Positions 21,631 through 30,805 of a DNA stretch of 64,000 nucleotides are shown here, one piece after another. The translations under genes and the position numbers were made by a program. Origin of the DNA: Ruegeria atlantica (GTDB lineage Bacteria; Pseudomonadota; Alphaproteobacteria; Rhodobacterales; Rhodobacteraceae). The notes under the pieces were generated by a model. That model ran no database searches and had not been told where the DNA came from. It was given only the letters and a program-made list of their open reading frames with translations. The DNA lies in assembly GCF_013032005.1 (NCBI RefSeq), contig NZ_WQBE01000001.1, forward strand, positions 682,001-746,000, given 5' to 3'. Every line of letters starts with the position of its first letter. Positions within the stretch are counted from its first letter, which is position 1.

Positions 21631-22926
21631 ATGACCGACAGCAAAAAAACAGCCACTCTTACCGTACATGGTGAAAATTACGAGTTGCCGGTTCACTCGC
21701 CAACCGTTGGCCCGGATGTGATCGACATTCGCAAACTGTACAGTGATGCGGGTGTGTTCACCTATGATCCGGGCTTCACCTCGACAGCCAGCTGCGACAG
21801 CACCATCACCTATATTGACGGCGATAAGGGTGAACTGTTGCACCGCGGCTATCCGATCGACCAACTGGCCGAGAAATCGCACTTCCTCGAAGTGTGCTAC
21901 CTGCTGCTGTACGGAGAGCTGCCAGTCGCAAAAGATCTGGAGAAGTTCGAGACCACGATCACTCGCCACACCATGATGCACGAACAGATGCAGTATTTCT
22001 ATCGCGGGTTCCGTCGCGATGCGCATCCTATGGCAATCATGGTTGGCGTCGTCGGTGCAATGTCGGCTTTCTATCATGACTCGACAGATATTCATGACCC
22101 ACGTCAGCGCGAGATTGCGTCGCACCGTCTGATCGCCAAGATGCCGACCATCGCAGCCTGGGCATACAAGTATCACACCGGTCAGCCCTTCGTGTATCCG
22201 CGCAACGACCTGGACTATGCGTCGAACTTCCTACGCATGTGCTTCAGCGTTCCGGCCGAAGAGTATGATGTTAACCCGATCCTCAGCCGCGCGATGGACC
22301 GCATCTTTACCCTGCACGCGGATCATGAACAGAACGCTTCGACCTCGACCGTGCGTCTGGCTTCAAGCTCGGGTGCGAACCCGTTTGCCTGTATCGCGGC
22401 CGGTATCGCCTGTCTGTGGGGTCCGGCCCATGGTGGCGCCAACCAAGCGTGTCTGGAGATGCTGGAAGAGATCGGTTCAGTGGATCGCATCCCTGAATAC
22501 ATTGCCCGCGCCAAGGACAAGGATGATCCGTTCCGCCTGATGGGCTTTGGCCACCGCGTCTACAAGAACTTTGACCCGCGCGCCAAGGTGATGAAGCAAT
22601 CCGCTGACGAAGTGCTGGATCTGCTGGGCATCGAAGACAATCCAAAACTGCAGGTCGCCAAAGAGCTTGAGCGAGAAGCGCTGGAAGATCCGTATTTCGC
22701 CGAGAAAAAGCTGTTCCCGAATGTGGACTTCTATTCGGGCATCATCCTCGAGGCGATGGGTTTCCCAACCTCGATGTTCACGCCGATCTTCGCCCTGTCG
22801 CGCACCGTTGGCTGGGTCAGCCAATGGAAAGAGATGATCGCCGATCCACAGAACAAGATCGGTCGTCCGCGCCAGCTGTATCTGGGCGAAACCATGCGTG
22901 ATTACGTGGATATCGAAAACCGCTGA
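21631..22926 (+). CDS. gltA: Citrate synthase
   Basis: Condenses oxaloacetate and acetyl-CoA at the entry of the TCA cycle. The 431-residue type II (hexameric) enzyme starts at MTDSKKTA, with GAAGAAGGGA upstream. The catalytic His regions are [11 protein letters not shown] and [13 protein letters not shown], and the catalytic Asp lies in FYSGI-containing VDFYSG. A strong terminator follows. Alternative upstream ATG at 21604 adds nine residues. Confidence 0.97.
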   Translation: MTDSKKTATLTVHGENYELPVHSPTVGPDVIDIRKLYSDAGVFTYDPGFTSTASCDSTITYIDGDKGELLHRGYPIDQLAEKSHFLEVCYLLLYGELPVAKDLEKFETTITRHTMMHEQMQYFYRGFRRDAHPMAIMVGVVGAMSAFYHDSTDIHDPRQREIASHRLIAKMPTIAAWAYKYHTGQPFVYPRNDLDYASNFLRMCFSVPAEEYDVNPILSRAMDRIFTLHADHEQNASTSTVRLASSSGANPFACIAAGIACLWGPAHGGANQACLEMLEEIGSVDRIPEYIARAKDKDDPFRLMGFGHRVYKNFDPRAKVMKQSADEVLDLLGIEDNPKLQVAKELEREALEDPYFAEKKLFPNVDFYSGIILEAMGFPTSMFTPIFALSRTVGWVSQWKEMIADPQNKIGRPRQLYLGETMRDYVDIENR

Positions 22927-22945
22927 TTGCAGCGATGAAATGCTT

Positions 22946-22977
22946 AAGCCCCGGACCTGCGTCCGGGGCTTCTTTTA
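22946..22977 (+). terminator. Intrinsic terminator after gltA
   Basis: AAGCCCCGGAC at 22946-22956 pairs perfectly with GTCCGGGGCTT at 22961-22971 around loop CTGC, followed by CTTTT. It overlaps the stop codon of the convergent radical SAM gene. Confidence 0.92.
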
Positions 22978-24039
22978 TAGTAAGCTCAGCTGATCGCCGA
23001 TCTGAGCCGGGCGGGCAAACAGGTCGCATCGCAGGGGCGATGTCCGCGTTACAAGGCCCAAGCGCTTGACCGCCAAGGCAAACCGCTTGGCAATCAGCCC
23101 AGCATATTCACCCTCACCCCGCATCCGGTGGCCCCAGCGCGGGTCATAGTCCCTGCCCCCGTGCATTTCGCGCAGCTTGGACATGATCTTTTCCGCCCGC
23201 GCGGGTTCGTGATCCTGCAACCACTCCTGCCACAACGTCGATACTTCACGCGGCAAGCGCAACATGATCCAACTGGCAGCATCCGCGCCTGCCTCACGCC
23301 CCGCCTCAAGCAGGTGTTCCAACTCATGATCCGTCAGACCAGGCACTATGGGAGACGTCATGACCCGCACCGGCACCCCAGCTTCGGTCAAGCGGCGTAT
23401 CATGGCCAATCGGCGCTGTGGTGAGGGCGCGCGCGGCTCCATCCGACGGGACAGATTAGCATCCAGAGTGGTCAGGGATATCCCCACTCGCACCATCCCC
23501 TGCTCAGCCATGGGCGCTAGAATGTCCAAGTCCCGTTCGATCAAGGCCCCCTTTGTGACGATGGCGATGGGGTGATTGAATTCTTGCAGAACCGACAGGC
23601 AGCCTCTTGTAATCGCGCGGGTTTTCTCAATCGGTTGGTAAGGGTCCGTGTTGGTACCCAAGGCAATGGGTGCAACCTTGTACCCTTTGGCCGACAACTC
23701 CTTGCGCAGGATATCCGCTGCGTTTGGCCGTGCGATCAGGCGGGTTTCGAAATCCAGCCCCGGCGATAGCCCAAGATAGGCATGGGTCGGGCGGGCGAAA
23801 CAATAGACACAACCATGCTCACACCCGCGATACGGGTTGATCGAGCGATCAAACGGCAAATCCGGCGAACGGTTATAGGTAATCAGGCTGCGCGCGACCT
23901 CGTCCCGAACATCGGTTCGCAAAGGCGGCAGGTCCTCGTCGATATCCCAGCCATCGTCACAAGGGATGGTGTCGAAATGTTCGAACCGTCCAGCGGCATT
24001 TGTGGCGGCTCCTCGGCCGCGAATATGCGGTGCAACCAT
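22975..24039 (-). CDS. PA0069-family radical SAM protein (Rv2578c-like)
   Basis: A 354-residue radical SAM enzyme of unknown reaction. The [4Fe-4S] cluster motif is C73-x3-C77-x2-C80 (RGCEHGCVYC), followed by ARPTHAYLG and ALGTNTDPYQPIEK typical of this family. The ATG at 24039 (MVAPHIRGRGAATN) is chosen because GAGAAC precedes it and the sequence before it has no family-like residues. It is convergent with gltA and divergent from the corrinoid protein gene; the neighbours do not explain its function. Confidence 0.9.
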   Translation of the reverse strand: MVAPHIRGRGAATNAAGRFEHFDTIPCDDGWDIDEDLPPLRTDVRDEVARSLITYNRSPDLPFDRSINPYRGCEHGCVYCFARPTHAYLGLSPGLDFETRLIARPNAADILRKELSAKGYKVAPIALGTNTDPYQPIEKTRAITRGCLSVLQEFNHPIAIVTKGALIERDLDILAPMAEQGMVRVGISLTTLDANLSRRMEPRAPSPQRRLAMIRRLTEAGVPVRVMTSPIVPGLTDHELEHLLEAGREAGADAASWIMLRLPREVSTLWQEWLQDHEPARAEKIMSKLREMHGGRDYDPRWGHRMRGEGEYAGLIAKRFALAVKRLGLVTRTSPLRCDLFARPAQIGDQLSLL

Positions 24040-24262
24040 GATTGTTCTCTTTATGTTCCCTTGATTGGGTATAACGGCAATCCCGAATACCCGCAAGCAC
24101 AGCATTCGAGGCCGCGCAGGTATCAACCGCGTGGTTATCCGCCAGTAAAATGAACCAGATGCAGGATCATCTTGCAGATTATTCTGTCGAGAGACGCGAA
24201 AATTTGACGTATAGGTCGGTCCCGAAACGACTGAGGTCGCAATCGTCACAGTCAAACTGCGA

Positions 24263-24278
24263 CGTTTTGGCCAAAACG
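24263..24278. promoter_or_regulatory. Perfect 16-bp palindrome upstream of the corrinoid protein gene
   Basis: CGTTTTGGCCAAAACG at 24263-24278 is a perfect dyad 51 bases before the corrinoid protein start. A second, smaller dyad GTCGCA...TGCGAC overlaps just upstream. It may be an operator or an mRNA hairpin; no regulator is identified. The 290-base divergent region around it otherwise shows no gene and no SAH or B12 riboswitch core that I can recognise. Confidence 0.45.
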
Positions 24279-24329
24279 GAAAAAATGCCACCACGGGCCT
24301 ATGGCTCGCACAGCTCAGGGAAACGCCCC

Positions 24330-25028
24330 ATGTCTGAAGAAGAAGACATCGTCCTGTCCGAACTGAATGACGACGAACTTGTCGAGCAGATGTTCGACGA
24401 TCTTTATGACGGCCTGAAAGAAGAGATCGAAGAAGGTGTGAACATCCTGCTTGAACGCGGATGGACGCCTTACGACATCCTGACCAAGGCTCTGGTCGGT
24501 GGTATGACCATCGTGGGCCACGACTTCCGCGACGGTATTCTTTTCGTGCCCGAGGTTCTGTTGGCTGCAAACGCCATGAAGGGCGGTATGTTTATCCTCA
24601 AGCCGCTGCTGGCCGAAACCGGCGCACCGCGCGTGGGTAAGATGGTGATCGGTACAGTCAAAGGCGACATCCACGACATCGGCAAGAACCTTGTGTCGAT
24701 GATGATGGAGGGCGCTGGCTTTGAAGTGGTCGATATCGGTATCAACAACCCGGTTGAAAACTATCTGGAAGCGCTTGAAACCGAAGAGCCAGATATTCTG
24801 GGCATGTCCGCCCTGCTGACCACGACCATGCCTTACATGAAGGTTGTGATCGACACGCTGGTCGAACAAGGTAAGCGCGAAGACTATATCGTTCTGGTCG
24901 GCGGCGCGCCGCTGAACGAGGAATTCGGCAAAGCCATCGGTGCGGATGCTTATTGCCGTGACGCAGCCGTTGCGGTTGAAACCGCCAAGGATTTCGTCTC
25001 GCGCAAGCACAACCAACTGGCCGGTTAA
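24330..25028 (+). CDS. Corrinoid (B12-binding) protein, methyltransferase component
   Basis: A 232-residue methyl carrier with the two domains of methionine-synthase-like corrinoid proteins: a helical cap (about 10-95) and a Rossmann-like B12 domain (about 103-225). The cobalamin-ligating motif D113-x-H115-D116-x-G118 is intact (GDIHDIGKN), followed by the GMSALLTTTM serine loop and VLVGGAPLN. ATG 24330 has AGGGAAA upstream; the frame is open 60 codons further but without similarity. In Phaeobacter-type roseobacters methionine synthase is split into separate methyltransferase, B12 and pterin proteins, and this could be the B12 part; a methylamine- or betaine-type methyltransferase partner is the alternative. 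The DUF1638 gene follows. Confidence 0.88.
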   Translation: MSEEEDIVLSELNDDELVEQMFDDLYDGLKEEIEEGVNILLERGWTPYDILTKALVGGMTIVGHDFRDGILFVPEVLLAANAMKGGMFILKPLLAETGAPRVGKMVIGTVKGDIHDIGKNLVSMMMEGAGFEVVDIGINNPVENYLEALETEEPDILGMSALLTTTMPYMKVVIDTLVEQGKREDYIVLVGGAPLNEEFGKAIGADAYCRDAAVAVETAKDFVSRKHNQLAG

Positions 25029-25050
25029 CCGGACGTGCAGGTTATTCTGG

Positions 25051-25079
25051 GGCCGTCCGGGTTTCGGGCGGCCTTTTTT
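25051..25079 (+). terminator. Intrinsic terminator after the corrinoid protein gene
   Basis: GGCCGTCCG at 25051-25059 pairs with CGGGCGGCC at 25065-25073 (one G-U), followed by six T. It lies between the corrinoid gene and the DUF1638 gene, so the latter may depend on read-through or its own promoter. Confidence 0.88.
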
Positions 25080-25117
25080 GTTACACTGACAGTCGCGTAG
25101 AATCCGAGAGGCACCCA

Positions 25118-25783
25118 ATGCAGCAGGATAAATTGCCAGACGATGCAAGCCTGACGACCAAGGGCTACGAATCCGGTGAGCACGGGCGCATCCTGCTGTT
25201 GGCCTGTGGCGCGCTGGCGCGTGAGATTCTGGACCTGAAGCAACGCAATGGCTGGGATCACATGGCGCTGACCTGCCTGCCCGCGATTTTTCACATCCAG
25301 CCTGACAAGATCATTCCGGCGGTACAAGAGGCCGTCGCCAAACACCGTGACGACTATGACCAGATCTTTGTGGTCTATGCCGATTGCGGAACGGGTGGCC
25401 TGCTGCAGCAAGCCTGCGAAGACCTGGGCGTCGAGATGGTCAAGGGCCCCCATTGTTATTCCTTCTTCGAAGGAAATCAGGCGTTTGAAGCACATGGTGA
25501 TGAGGAAACCACCGCCTTTTACCTGACCGACTTTCTAGCCCGGCAGTTCGATGCCTTTGTGTGGAAACCGCTGGGGCTGGACCGACACCCCGAGTTGCTT
25601 AGCATGTATTTCGGCAACTACACCAAGCTGGTCTATCAGGCGCAAATTGACGATCCGGACCTGACGGCCCGCGCTCGTGAATGTGCCGAGCGGATGGGTT
25701 TGGAATTCGAACGTCGCCTGACCGGCTATGGCGATTTGGAAACCACCCTGACCGATTGGGCAAAACGCACACCGAAAGCCTGA
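25118..25783 (+). CDS. DUF1638 family protein
   Basis: A 221-residue cytoplasmic protein matching the DUF1638 family by its LLACGALAREI N-terminal segment, LPAIFHIQPDKI, and VYADCGTGG motif with conserved cysteines. The family's function is unknown to me, but members are often found beside corrinoid methyltransferase genes, as here. It is separated from the corrinoid gene by 89 bases that include a terminator. Length is typical and no signal peptide is seen. Confidence 0.85.
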   Translation: MQQDKLPDDASLTTKGYESGEHGRILLLACGALAREILDLKQRNGWDHMALTCLPAIFHIQPDKIIPAVQEAVAKHRDDYDQIFVVYADCGTGGLLQQACEDLGVEMVKGPHCYSFFEGNQAFEAHGDEETTAFYLTDFLARQFDAFVWKPLGLDRHPELLSMYFGNYTKLVYQAQIDDPDLTARARECAERMGLEFERRLTGYGDLETTLTDWAKRTPKA

Positions 25784-25789
25784 ATAGCG

Positions 25790-26200
25790 TCAGGCGTTTT
25801 CCTGGGCCACTTCGCGGATACGATCAATCATTGCCCGCAATCCATTCGACCGCTGTGCGGACAGGTGATCGTTCAGACCCAAGCGCGCCAGTTCTCCGCC
25901 TGCGTCCACCTTGGGAACTTCGCTGACGGGCAACCCGTTATACAGGGACCGCAGTACCGCGATCAGGCCCCGTACGATCAGCGCATCGCTGTCCCCGTCG
26001 AACCGGAAAACCCGGTCTTCGATGATCGGGTGCAACCAGACCTGGCTTGCGCAGCCGTGGACCTTGGTGGCCGGCACTTTTAGTGCGTCCTCCAGCGGCT
26101 CCATCGCTTTGCCCTGGTCGATGACGTGGCGGTACCGGTCTTCCCAGTCCTCCAGAAACTCGAAATCCTCGACGATCTCTTCAAAGGCAGGCGTTGCCAT
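25790..26200 (-). CDS. sufE: SufE-family cysteine desulfurase sulfur acceptor
   Basis: Accepts persulfide sulfur from a SufS-type desulfurase for iron-sulfur cluster assembly. The 136-residue protein begins at MATPAFEEI with AAAGGA upstream. The acceptor cysteine is C50 in KVHGCASQVW, the family signature; the IVRGLIAVLRSLYNG helix is also typical. No other suf gene is in the window, so it stands apart from a suf operon. Confidence 0.93.
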   Translation of the reverse strand: MATPAFEEIVEDFEFLEDWEDRYRHVIDQGKAMEPLEDALKVPATKVHGCASQVWLHPIIEDRVFRFDGDSDALIVRGLIAVLRSLYNGLPVSEVPKVDAGGELARLGLNDHLSAQRSNGLRAMIDRIREVAQENA

Positions 26201-26224
26201 GTCGCGGCGGTCCTTTCGTTGCAA

Positions 26225-26236
26225 TCACAATTGTGA
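26225..26236. promoter_or_regulatory. 12-bp palindrome upstream of sufE
   Basis: TCACAATTGTGA is a perfect dyad 25 bases before the sufE start, between sufE and the divergent lipoprotein gene. It could be an operator; no regulator can be named. Confidence 0.3.
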
Positions 26237-26339
26237 ACTATGCCTCCGATCTATGCCTGTCCACCCCCCTACGCGGCTTTTCAATCAACAGAAATTGCGA
26301 TAACCCATTGCTGGACTTACAGCTCTGGACGTTGGGACC

Positions 26340-26867
26340 ATGCAAAAATCGTTTACTGTTCTCTTGGTGGCTACCCTGGCCCTGTCTGCCTGCAACAGCT
26401 GGCGCGAGTCACGGGTGAACCCGTCCAACTGGTTCGGTTCAAGCACGTCAGCCCCGCCGCCGGAAACAGCGACCTATGACGCCAACGCTCTTGTGCCCGA
26501 AACAAGGGAAGGCGGTGGGTTGCTCTCAAGGCCAACCCCCGAGGATACAAGCGTTCCGATCGCCAAGATTGATGAATTGAGGATTGAGCCGACCCCGAAC
26601 GGTGCAATCGTCTACGCCTCGGGGACGGCTATCCGGCAAGGTGCATATGACGCCCGACTGGTTCGCGTGGACAGTGAAGAAAACCAGAAGAACGGCGTTT
26701 TGGAGTTCACTTTCCGGGTAACCTATCCCGCGCGCGCAACGAATACGGGAACCGAGCGGTCTCGGATGGTGTCCGACGCCATCAATATCAGCAAAAAAGA
26801 CTTGGAAAATACTCGTCTGGTGCGGGTTGTAGGACAGCAGAACGCATTGGAATCGCGGCGCCGTTAA
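26340..26867 (+). CDS. Predicted lipoprotein, function unknown
   Basis: A 175-residue protein with a type II signal peptide and lipobox LSAC at about residues 15-18, followed by a Ser/Pro/Thr-rich spacer (about 20-75) and a compact domain (about 80-165) with IDELRIEPTPNGAIVYASG and alternating beta-strand character. It is probably an envelope lipoprotein conserved among related bacteria, but I cannot name a family. It is convergent with rnd, 6 bases apart. Confidence 0.8.
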   Translation: MQKSFTVLLVATLALSACNSWRESRVNPSNWFGSSTSAPPPETATYDANALVPETREGGGLLSRPTPEDTSVPIAKIDELRIEPTPNGAIVYASGTAIRQGAYDARLVRVDSEENQKNGVLEFTFRVTYPARATNTGTERSRMVSDAINISKKDLENTRLVRVVGQQNALESRRR

Positions 26868-26873
26868 TCGGCG

Positions 26874-28031
26874 CTACAGCGATACAACTTTGACGTTCTG
26901 ACCTTTGGCCGCCAGCGCGATTTTACCTTCACACAGTTTCAAGGCGTCTTCGCCGAACACCTCAAACCGCCAACCTGACATCGCAGGCAGTTCCCGCTCA
27001 CCCGCTGCGATCTGATCCAATTCCGAGCTGGTGGCTATCAATTTGGCTGCCACGCCAGAGCTTTCGGTTTTCGATTTCAGCAAAACCCGCAGCAAATCCG
27101 CCAGCGCCGGGTTCACCTTCAGTTTGTCTCTGCTGTTGTCGACTTGCGGCAGCTGATCCGCAGGGCAATTCACCCCTTTTTTGACGGCGCTTAGAATACC
27201 ATCGGCAATCGCGCCCTTTCGGGCCTCGCGCAGCAACAAGCGCGAGCCGCCCAGATCCGAGGGCGATTTGGGCTTTGTTGATGCCAGCTCGATCAGCGCG
27301 TCATCCTTGAAGACCCGGCTGCGCGGCACATTGTTTTCCTGCGCGTAAGCCTCACGAAACTGCGCCAATTCCCGCACCACGGCCAGAAATTTGGCCGAAT
27401 TCGTCCGGGTCTTTACACGTTTCCATGCATCTTTGGGGTGAATGTCATAAGTCGCAGGCTGGGTCAGCGTGCGCAACTCCTCTGCCACCCAATGACTGCG
27501 CTGCGATTTTTGCAATTGCGCTGCGAGATATTCATAGATTTGGCGCAGATGGGTGACATCCGCCAGCGCATAGGTCTTTTGCGCCTCGGATAGCGGGCGG
27601 CGGGACCAATCGGTAAACCGCGAGGTCTTGTCGACCCCCTGCTTGCAGATCTTACGCACCAGCGTTTCATAACCCACCTGCTCACCGAAGCCACAAACCA
27701 TTGCTGCAACTTGCGTGTCGAACAGCGGTTTCGGAAAGACACCGGCTTCGACCCAGAAAATTTCAAGATCCTGACGCGCGGCATGGAAGACCTTGACCAC
27801 ATCGTCGTTGCCGAACAGCTCATAAAGCGGGTCCAGAGACAATCCATCAGCCAGCGGATCGACCAGAACCGCGCTGTCCTCGTTATCGGACGGAACGGCC
27901 AGCTGTATCAGGCAAAGCTTTGAATAATAGGTCCGTTCGCGCAGAAATTCGGTATCTACGGTGACATAGTCATATTCCGCCGCGGCCTTGCAGAAATCGG
28001 CCAGCTCTTGCGTCGTTGTCAGGGTTTTCAT
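26874..28031 (-). CDS. rnd: Ribonuclease D
   Basis: 3'-5' exoribonuclease in tRNA 3' maturation. The 385-residue protein starts at MKTLTTTQEL; the longer frame upstream is not conserved-looking. The DEDDy exonuclease residues are visible: D26/E28 in VDTEFLRE, the Asp of HAARQDLEIF and the Tyr/Asp of YALADVTHL. An HRDC domain follows at about 205-285. Normal length. Confidence 0.95.
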   Translation of the reverse strand: MKTLTTTQELADFCKAAAEYDYVTVDTEFLRERTYYSKLCLIQLAVPSDNEDSAVLVDPLADGLSLDPLYELFGNDDVVKVFHAARQDLEIFWVEAGVFPKPLFDTQVAAMVCGFGEQVGYETLVRKICKQGVDKTSRFTDWSRRPLSEAQKTYALADVTHLRQIYEYLAAQLQKSQRSHWVAEELRTLTQPATYDIHPKDAWKRVKTRTNSAKFLAVVRELAQFREAYAQENNVPRSRVFKDDALIELASTKPKSPSDLGGSRLLLREARKGAIADGILSAVKKGVNCPADQLPQVDNSRDKLKVNPALADLLRVLLKSKTESSGVAAKLIATSSELDQIAAGERELPAMSGWRFEVFGEDALKLCEGKIALAAKGQNVKVVSL

Positions 28032-28142
28032 GCGCGGTGCTGTTCTTGCTCTTGTTTTCTTCGGCTGATCGTCTCTTCCGTACCTAGCCGTAGTGCAGAC
28101 CATAGGCCGAATTTAACACGCGTGTAAATCACTCTGGGACGT

Positions 28143-28739
28143 TCAGGGCAGCAACACCGGAGTCCGGTCGCCACTGGCGTAACGGCGCAACACTGCAGGA
28201 TAAAGTTTATGCTCCCAAACCAGCACACGAGCAGCCAAAGCGTCGGGCGTGTCGCCGGCTTCGATGTTTACCCGCGCCTGCCCCAGGATCGGGCCGTCAT
28301 CCAGCGCTGCCGTAACCTCGTGAACCGAACATCCATGTTCGGCATCCCCGGCCTCGATCGCGCGGGCATGGGTGTTGAGGCCTTTGTATTTCGGCAGCAG
28401 TGAGGGGTGGATATTCAGCATCCGCCCCTGAAAGCGTGAAACGAAATCACCAGTCAGAACACGCATGAACCCCGCGAGGCAGACAATATCCGGTTGCGCC
28501 TCTTCCAACGGCTTCAACAGCTCTGCTTCAAACGCAGCGCGGTCGCCCTTGAAGGGGCGGTGATCTACCGCAGCCGACGGGATTCCACGGTCCGCGGCCT
28601 TTTTCAGCCCGCCTGCCGTAGCGTCATTCGACAGAACCAGACACGTGCGTGCCGGGTGATCGCCGACCATGCTGTCGACCAGCGACACCATGTTGGACCC
28701 ACCCCCCGAAATCAGGATGGCGACGCGCTTGTGGCTCAC
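28143..28739 (-). CDS. purN: Phosphoribosylglycinamide formyltransferase
   Basis: Formyl-THF-dependent third step of purine synthesis. The 198-residue protein has the phosphate-binding GGGSNM loop, the [12 protein letters not shown] active-site segment with the catalytic Asn/His, and the D of the C-terminal DDGPILGQ loop. It overlaps purM by 4 bases, so the two are translationally coupled. Confidence 0.96.
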   Translation of the reverse strand: MSHKRVAILISGGGSNMVSLVDSMVGDHPARTCLVLSNDATAGGLKKAADRGIPSAAVDHRPFKGDRAAFEAELLKPLEEAQPDIVCLAGFMRVLTGDFVSRFQGRMLNIHPSLLPKYKGLNTHARAIEAGDAEHGCSVHEVTAALDDGPILGQARVNIEAGDTPDALAARVLVWEHKLYPAVLRRYASGDRTPVLLP

Positions 28740-29782
28740 AACAGTTTGCCCGAATAGACCATGCCGGGCGTGTCGGTCACGGTGCCGATGCGAGCAACTG
28801 TTTCTCCGGCCTCGGCCAGCAGAGCGGCCAGTTCATCGGCGCGGTCTTCGGCGCAGACGACAATCATGCCAATGCCGCAGTTGAAGGTCTTCAGCATCTC
28901 GGCCTCGACGATACCACCGGTTTCCGCCATCCAGCGGAAGACGGGCGGCAGGTCCCAGGCGTTCAGGTCGATCTCGGCACCCAGCCCTTCGGGCAGCACG
29001 CGTGGCAGGTTTTCGGTCAGACCGCCGCCGGTGATATGGGCCAGCGCGTGTACGCCCCCTGCCCGGATCGCCTGCAGAACGGGTTTCACGTACAACCGCG
29101 TCGGCGTCAGCAGCGCCTCACCCAGCGACCCGTCGCCAAAAGGCGATGCGGCATCCCAGCCCAGACCAGAGATTTCAACCAGCTTGCGCACCAGCGAATA
29201 GCCGTTGGAATGCACCCCGTTCGAGGCCAACCCCAGTAGCACGTCGCCCCGCTGCACACCCGCAGGCAGGTGTGCGCCACGCTCCATCGCGCCGACCGAA
29301 AAGCCAGCCAGATCGAAATCGCCATCGGGATACATGCCCGGCATCTCAGCCGTTTCACCGCCGATCAGGGCGCAACCAGACTGCACACAGCCCTCGGCAA
29401 TACCTTCGATGATCCGCGCGGCGGTGTCGGTGTCCAGCTTGCCCGTGGCAAAATAGTCCAGGAAGAACAGCGGCTCGGCCCCCTGACAGATCAGGTCGTT
29501 GACGCACATTGCCACCAGGTCGATACCAACACCGTCGACCACACCGGTATCAATGGCAATCCGCAGCTTGGTGCCCACACCGTCGGTCGCGCCCACAAGA
29601 ATCGGGTCCTGATATCCGGCGTCTTTCAGATCGAACAAGGCACCAAACCCGCCCAGACCGCTCATCACGCCCGAGCGGTTGGTGCGCTTGGCCGCAGGCT
29701 TTATCCGGTCGACCAGAGCGTTCCCCGCATCAATATCAACGCCTGCATCGGCATAGGTGATTCCGTTCTTGCCCGTCGTCAT
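28736..29782 (-). CDS. purM: Phosphoribosylformylglycinamidine cyclo-ligase
   Basis: ATP-dependent ring closure to AIR in purine synthesis. The 348-residue protein starts at [17 protein letters not shown], the family N-terminus; in-frame upstream codons run toward the tRNA gene and are not coding. Motifs include the GFGALFD substrate loop, the DGVGTKL nucleotide-binding segment, [11 protein letters not shown] and HITGGGL. It is first in the purM-purN pair. Confidence 0.96.
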   Translation of the reverse strand: MTTGKNGITYADAGVDIDAGNALVDRIKPAAKRTNRSGVMSGLGGFGALFDLKDAGYQDPILVGATDGVGTKLRIAIDTGVVDGVGIDLVAMCVNDLICQGAEPLFFLDYFATGKLDTDTAARIIEGIAEGCVQSGCALIGGETAEMPGMYPDGDFDLAGFSVGAMERGAHLPAGVQRGDVLLGLASNGVHSNGYSLVRKLVEISGLGWDAASPFGDGSLGEALLTPTRLYVKPVLQAIRAGGVHALAHITGGGLTENLPRVLPEGLGAEIDLNAWDLPPVFRWMAETGGIVEAEMLKTFNCGIGMIVVCAEDRADELAALLAEAGETVARIGTVTDTPGMVYSGKLL

Positions 29783-29889
29783 GGCCAGCCCCTTATGAAT
29801 GGTTCCCGCGCGGGTTAGTCGATTGTTGGGCATCTTGCAACGGTCAGGCTTGACGCGGCCGTTCACCGTGATACTCAAAGCGCTCAGGC

Positions 29890-29966
29890 GGGCCTGTAGC
29901 TCAATTGGTTAGAGCAGAGCGCTCATAACGCTTTGGTTGCGGGTTCAAGTCCTGCCGGGCCTACCA
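29890..29966 (+). tRNA. tRNA with anticodon CAT, probably tRNA-Ile2 (lysidine-modified)
   Basis: A 77-base cloverleaf starts GGGCCTGTAGCTC and ends with an encoded CCA. The anticodon stem GAGCG/CGCTT brackets loop CTCATAA, anticodon CAT. Acceptor pairs C4-G69 and C5-G68 and a GCTTTGGT variable region resemble tRNA-Ile2, the TilS substrate, rather than elongator tRNA-Met. The first acceptor pair is G-U. Confidence 0.9.
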
Positions 29967-30376
29967 AATCACCGCAAAACTGGTTTTCAGAAGGCAAGCA
30001 AGGGAACGCTGTTTCTGTGGTTGTTGCGTGATCCAAAGTCGGATCAGACCGAACCAGAACAACACGCATTACTGATAGACCAGAAATCACTTGCCCGGCC
30101 GGTCAATCGTATCAAGAAGCCAGATACCCCTAGAACCCAAAGATCCCGCGCTGACCTGAAGGAAACTTAAATGGCCTACACTGAGCGCAGTTGGGGAAAA
30201 ATACGATGCGGATTACCTTAAGAACTGGATTTACAGTGCCCGCGTTGCCCAAATCTGGGATGGCGAGCAACGCGGGCCATAGTCTGGTCAGGGGTTGCCC
30301 AGACTAAAGGGACAAAAAGGATACGCGGCAACGCAGGCGCTGGATCACTCGCTGCTTTCGATGCTCAGTAGGATTT
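29967..30376. other. Gene-free spacer with two consecutive hairpins
   Basis: No supportable coding frame. It contains a strong hairpin at 30238-30277 (11-bp stem GCCCGCGTTGC/GCAACGCGGGC, 18-base loop), followed at once by a 7-bp hairpin AGTCTGG/CCAGACT at 30281-30305. Neither is followed by a clear T-run. No integrase and no second copy of the tRNA 3' end are seen. The composition is poorer in G+C than the surrounding genes. Confidence 0.6.
30238..30277. repeat. Hairpin, 11-bp stem with 18-base loop
   Basis: Arms 30238-30248 and 30267-30277 are perfect inverted repeats containing the CCGCGTTG core. A second hairpin with the same core and the same loop length lies at 30671-30708. Confidence 0.75.
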
Positions 30377-30547
30377 TTAATTTGGAGGCTCACCAAAATA
30401 ACCACCAAGATAGGCTATTACCGAGGCAATTACGCCAATCACGATCACAATAGATATCAATGCGCCGCTACTTCTTGAGTAATAGCCGAGCGTCAAAAGC
30501 CCAACGACAAAAATGCCAACTAAAAAATATAATACAGTGTTGTCCAT
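30377..30547 (-). CDS. Small hydrophobic membrane protein (56 aa)
   Basis: An ATG-initiated 56-residue frame, MDNTVLYFLVG..., with two clear hydrophobic helices (about residues 5-22 and 29-47) separated by the polar GYYSRSSG turn and ending GEPPN. The pattern of hydrophobic stretches, polar loop and clean stop suggests a real small membrane protein. A weak GGGGA lies about 8 bases upstream of the start. Codon use is AT-rich compared with its surroundings. It lies on the same strand as, and downstream of, the 86-residue membrane protein, but a terminator separates them. No family is recognised. Confidence 0.55.
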   Translation of the reverse strand: MDNTVLYFLVGIFVVGLLTLGYYSRSSGALISIVIVIGVIASVIAYLGGYFGEPPN

Positions 30548-30663
30548 TGCTAATCCCCGACCGCGAAAAACATTTCGTCACTATAAGATAAAAAATCGCC
30601 TCAAGTTTAGTGGATACAAAACGCCATACTCGACTGCAGAGCCTTCACATGCATTCCCTAACC

Positions 30664-30708
30664 AAAAAAACCGCGTTGTTCGGAGATGTACCTTTACAAA
30701 CAACGCGG
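30664..30708 (-). terminator. Intrinsic terminator for the 86-residue membrane protein gene
   Basis: CCGCGTTGTT at 30671-30680 pairs with AACAACGCGG at 30699-30708 around an 18-base loop. Read on the minus strand the stem is followed by seven T (30664-30670), as in an intrinsic terminator about 100 bases downstream of the gene at 30806-31066. The loop is long for a terminator. Confidence 0.7.
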
Positions 30709-30805
30709 CGACAGTTTGGGGTAGTGTAGGCTATTCGGAGCACGTCAGGGATTGGACCAAATGCCCCGGATTACGATGGCTCCCCATCATTGGGGGGAGG
30801 GAACG

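Noticed and set aside
24180..24329. SAH riboswitch before the corrinoid protein gene
   Set aside because: The TCGCA...TGCGAC dyad looked suggestive, but the conserved SAH-element core and its pseudoknot partner could not be matched.
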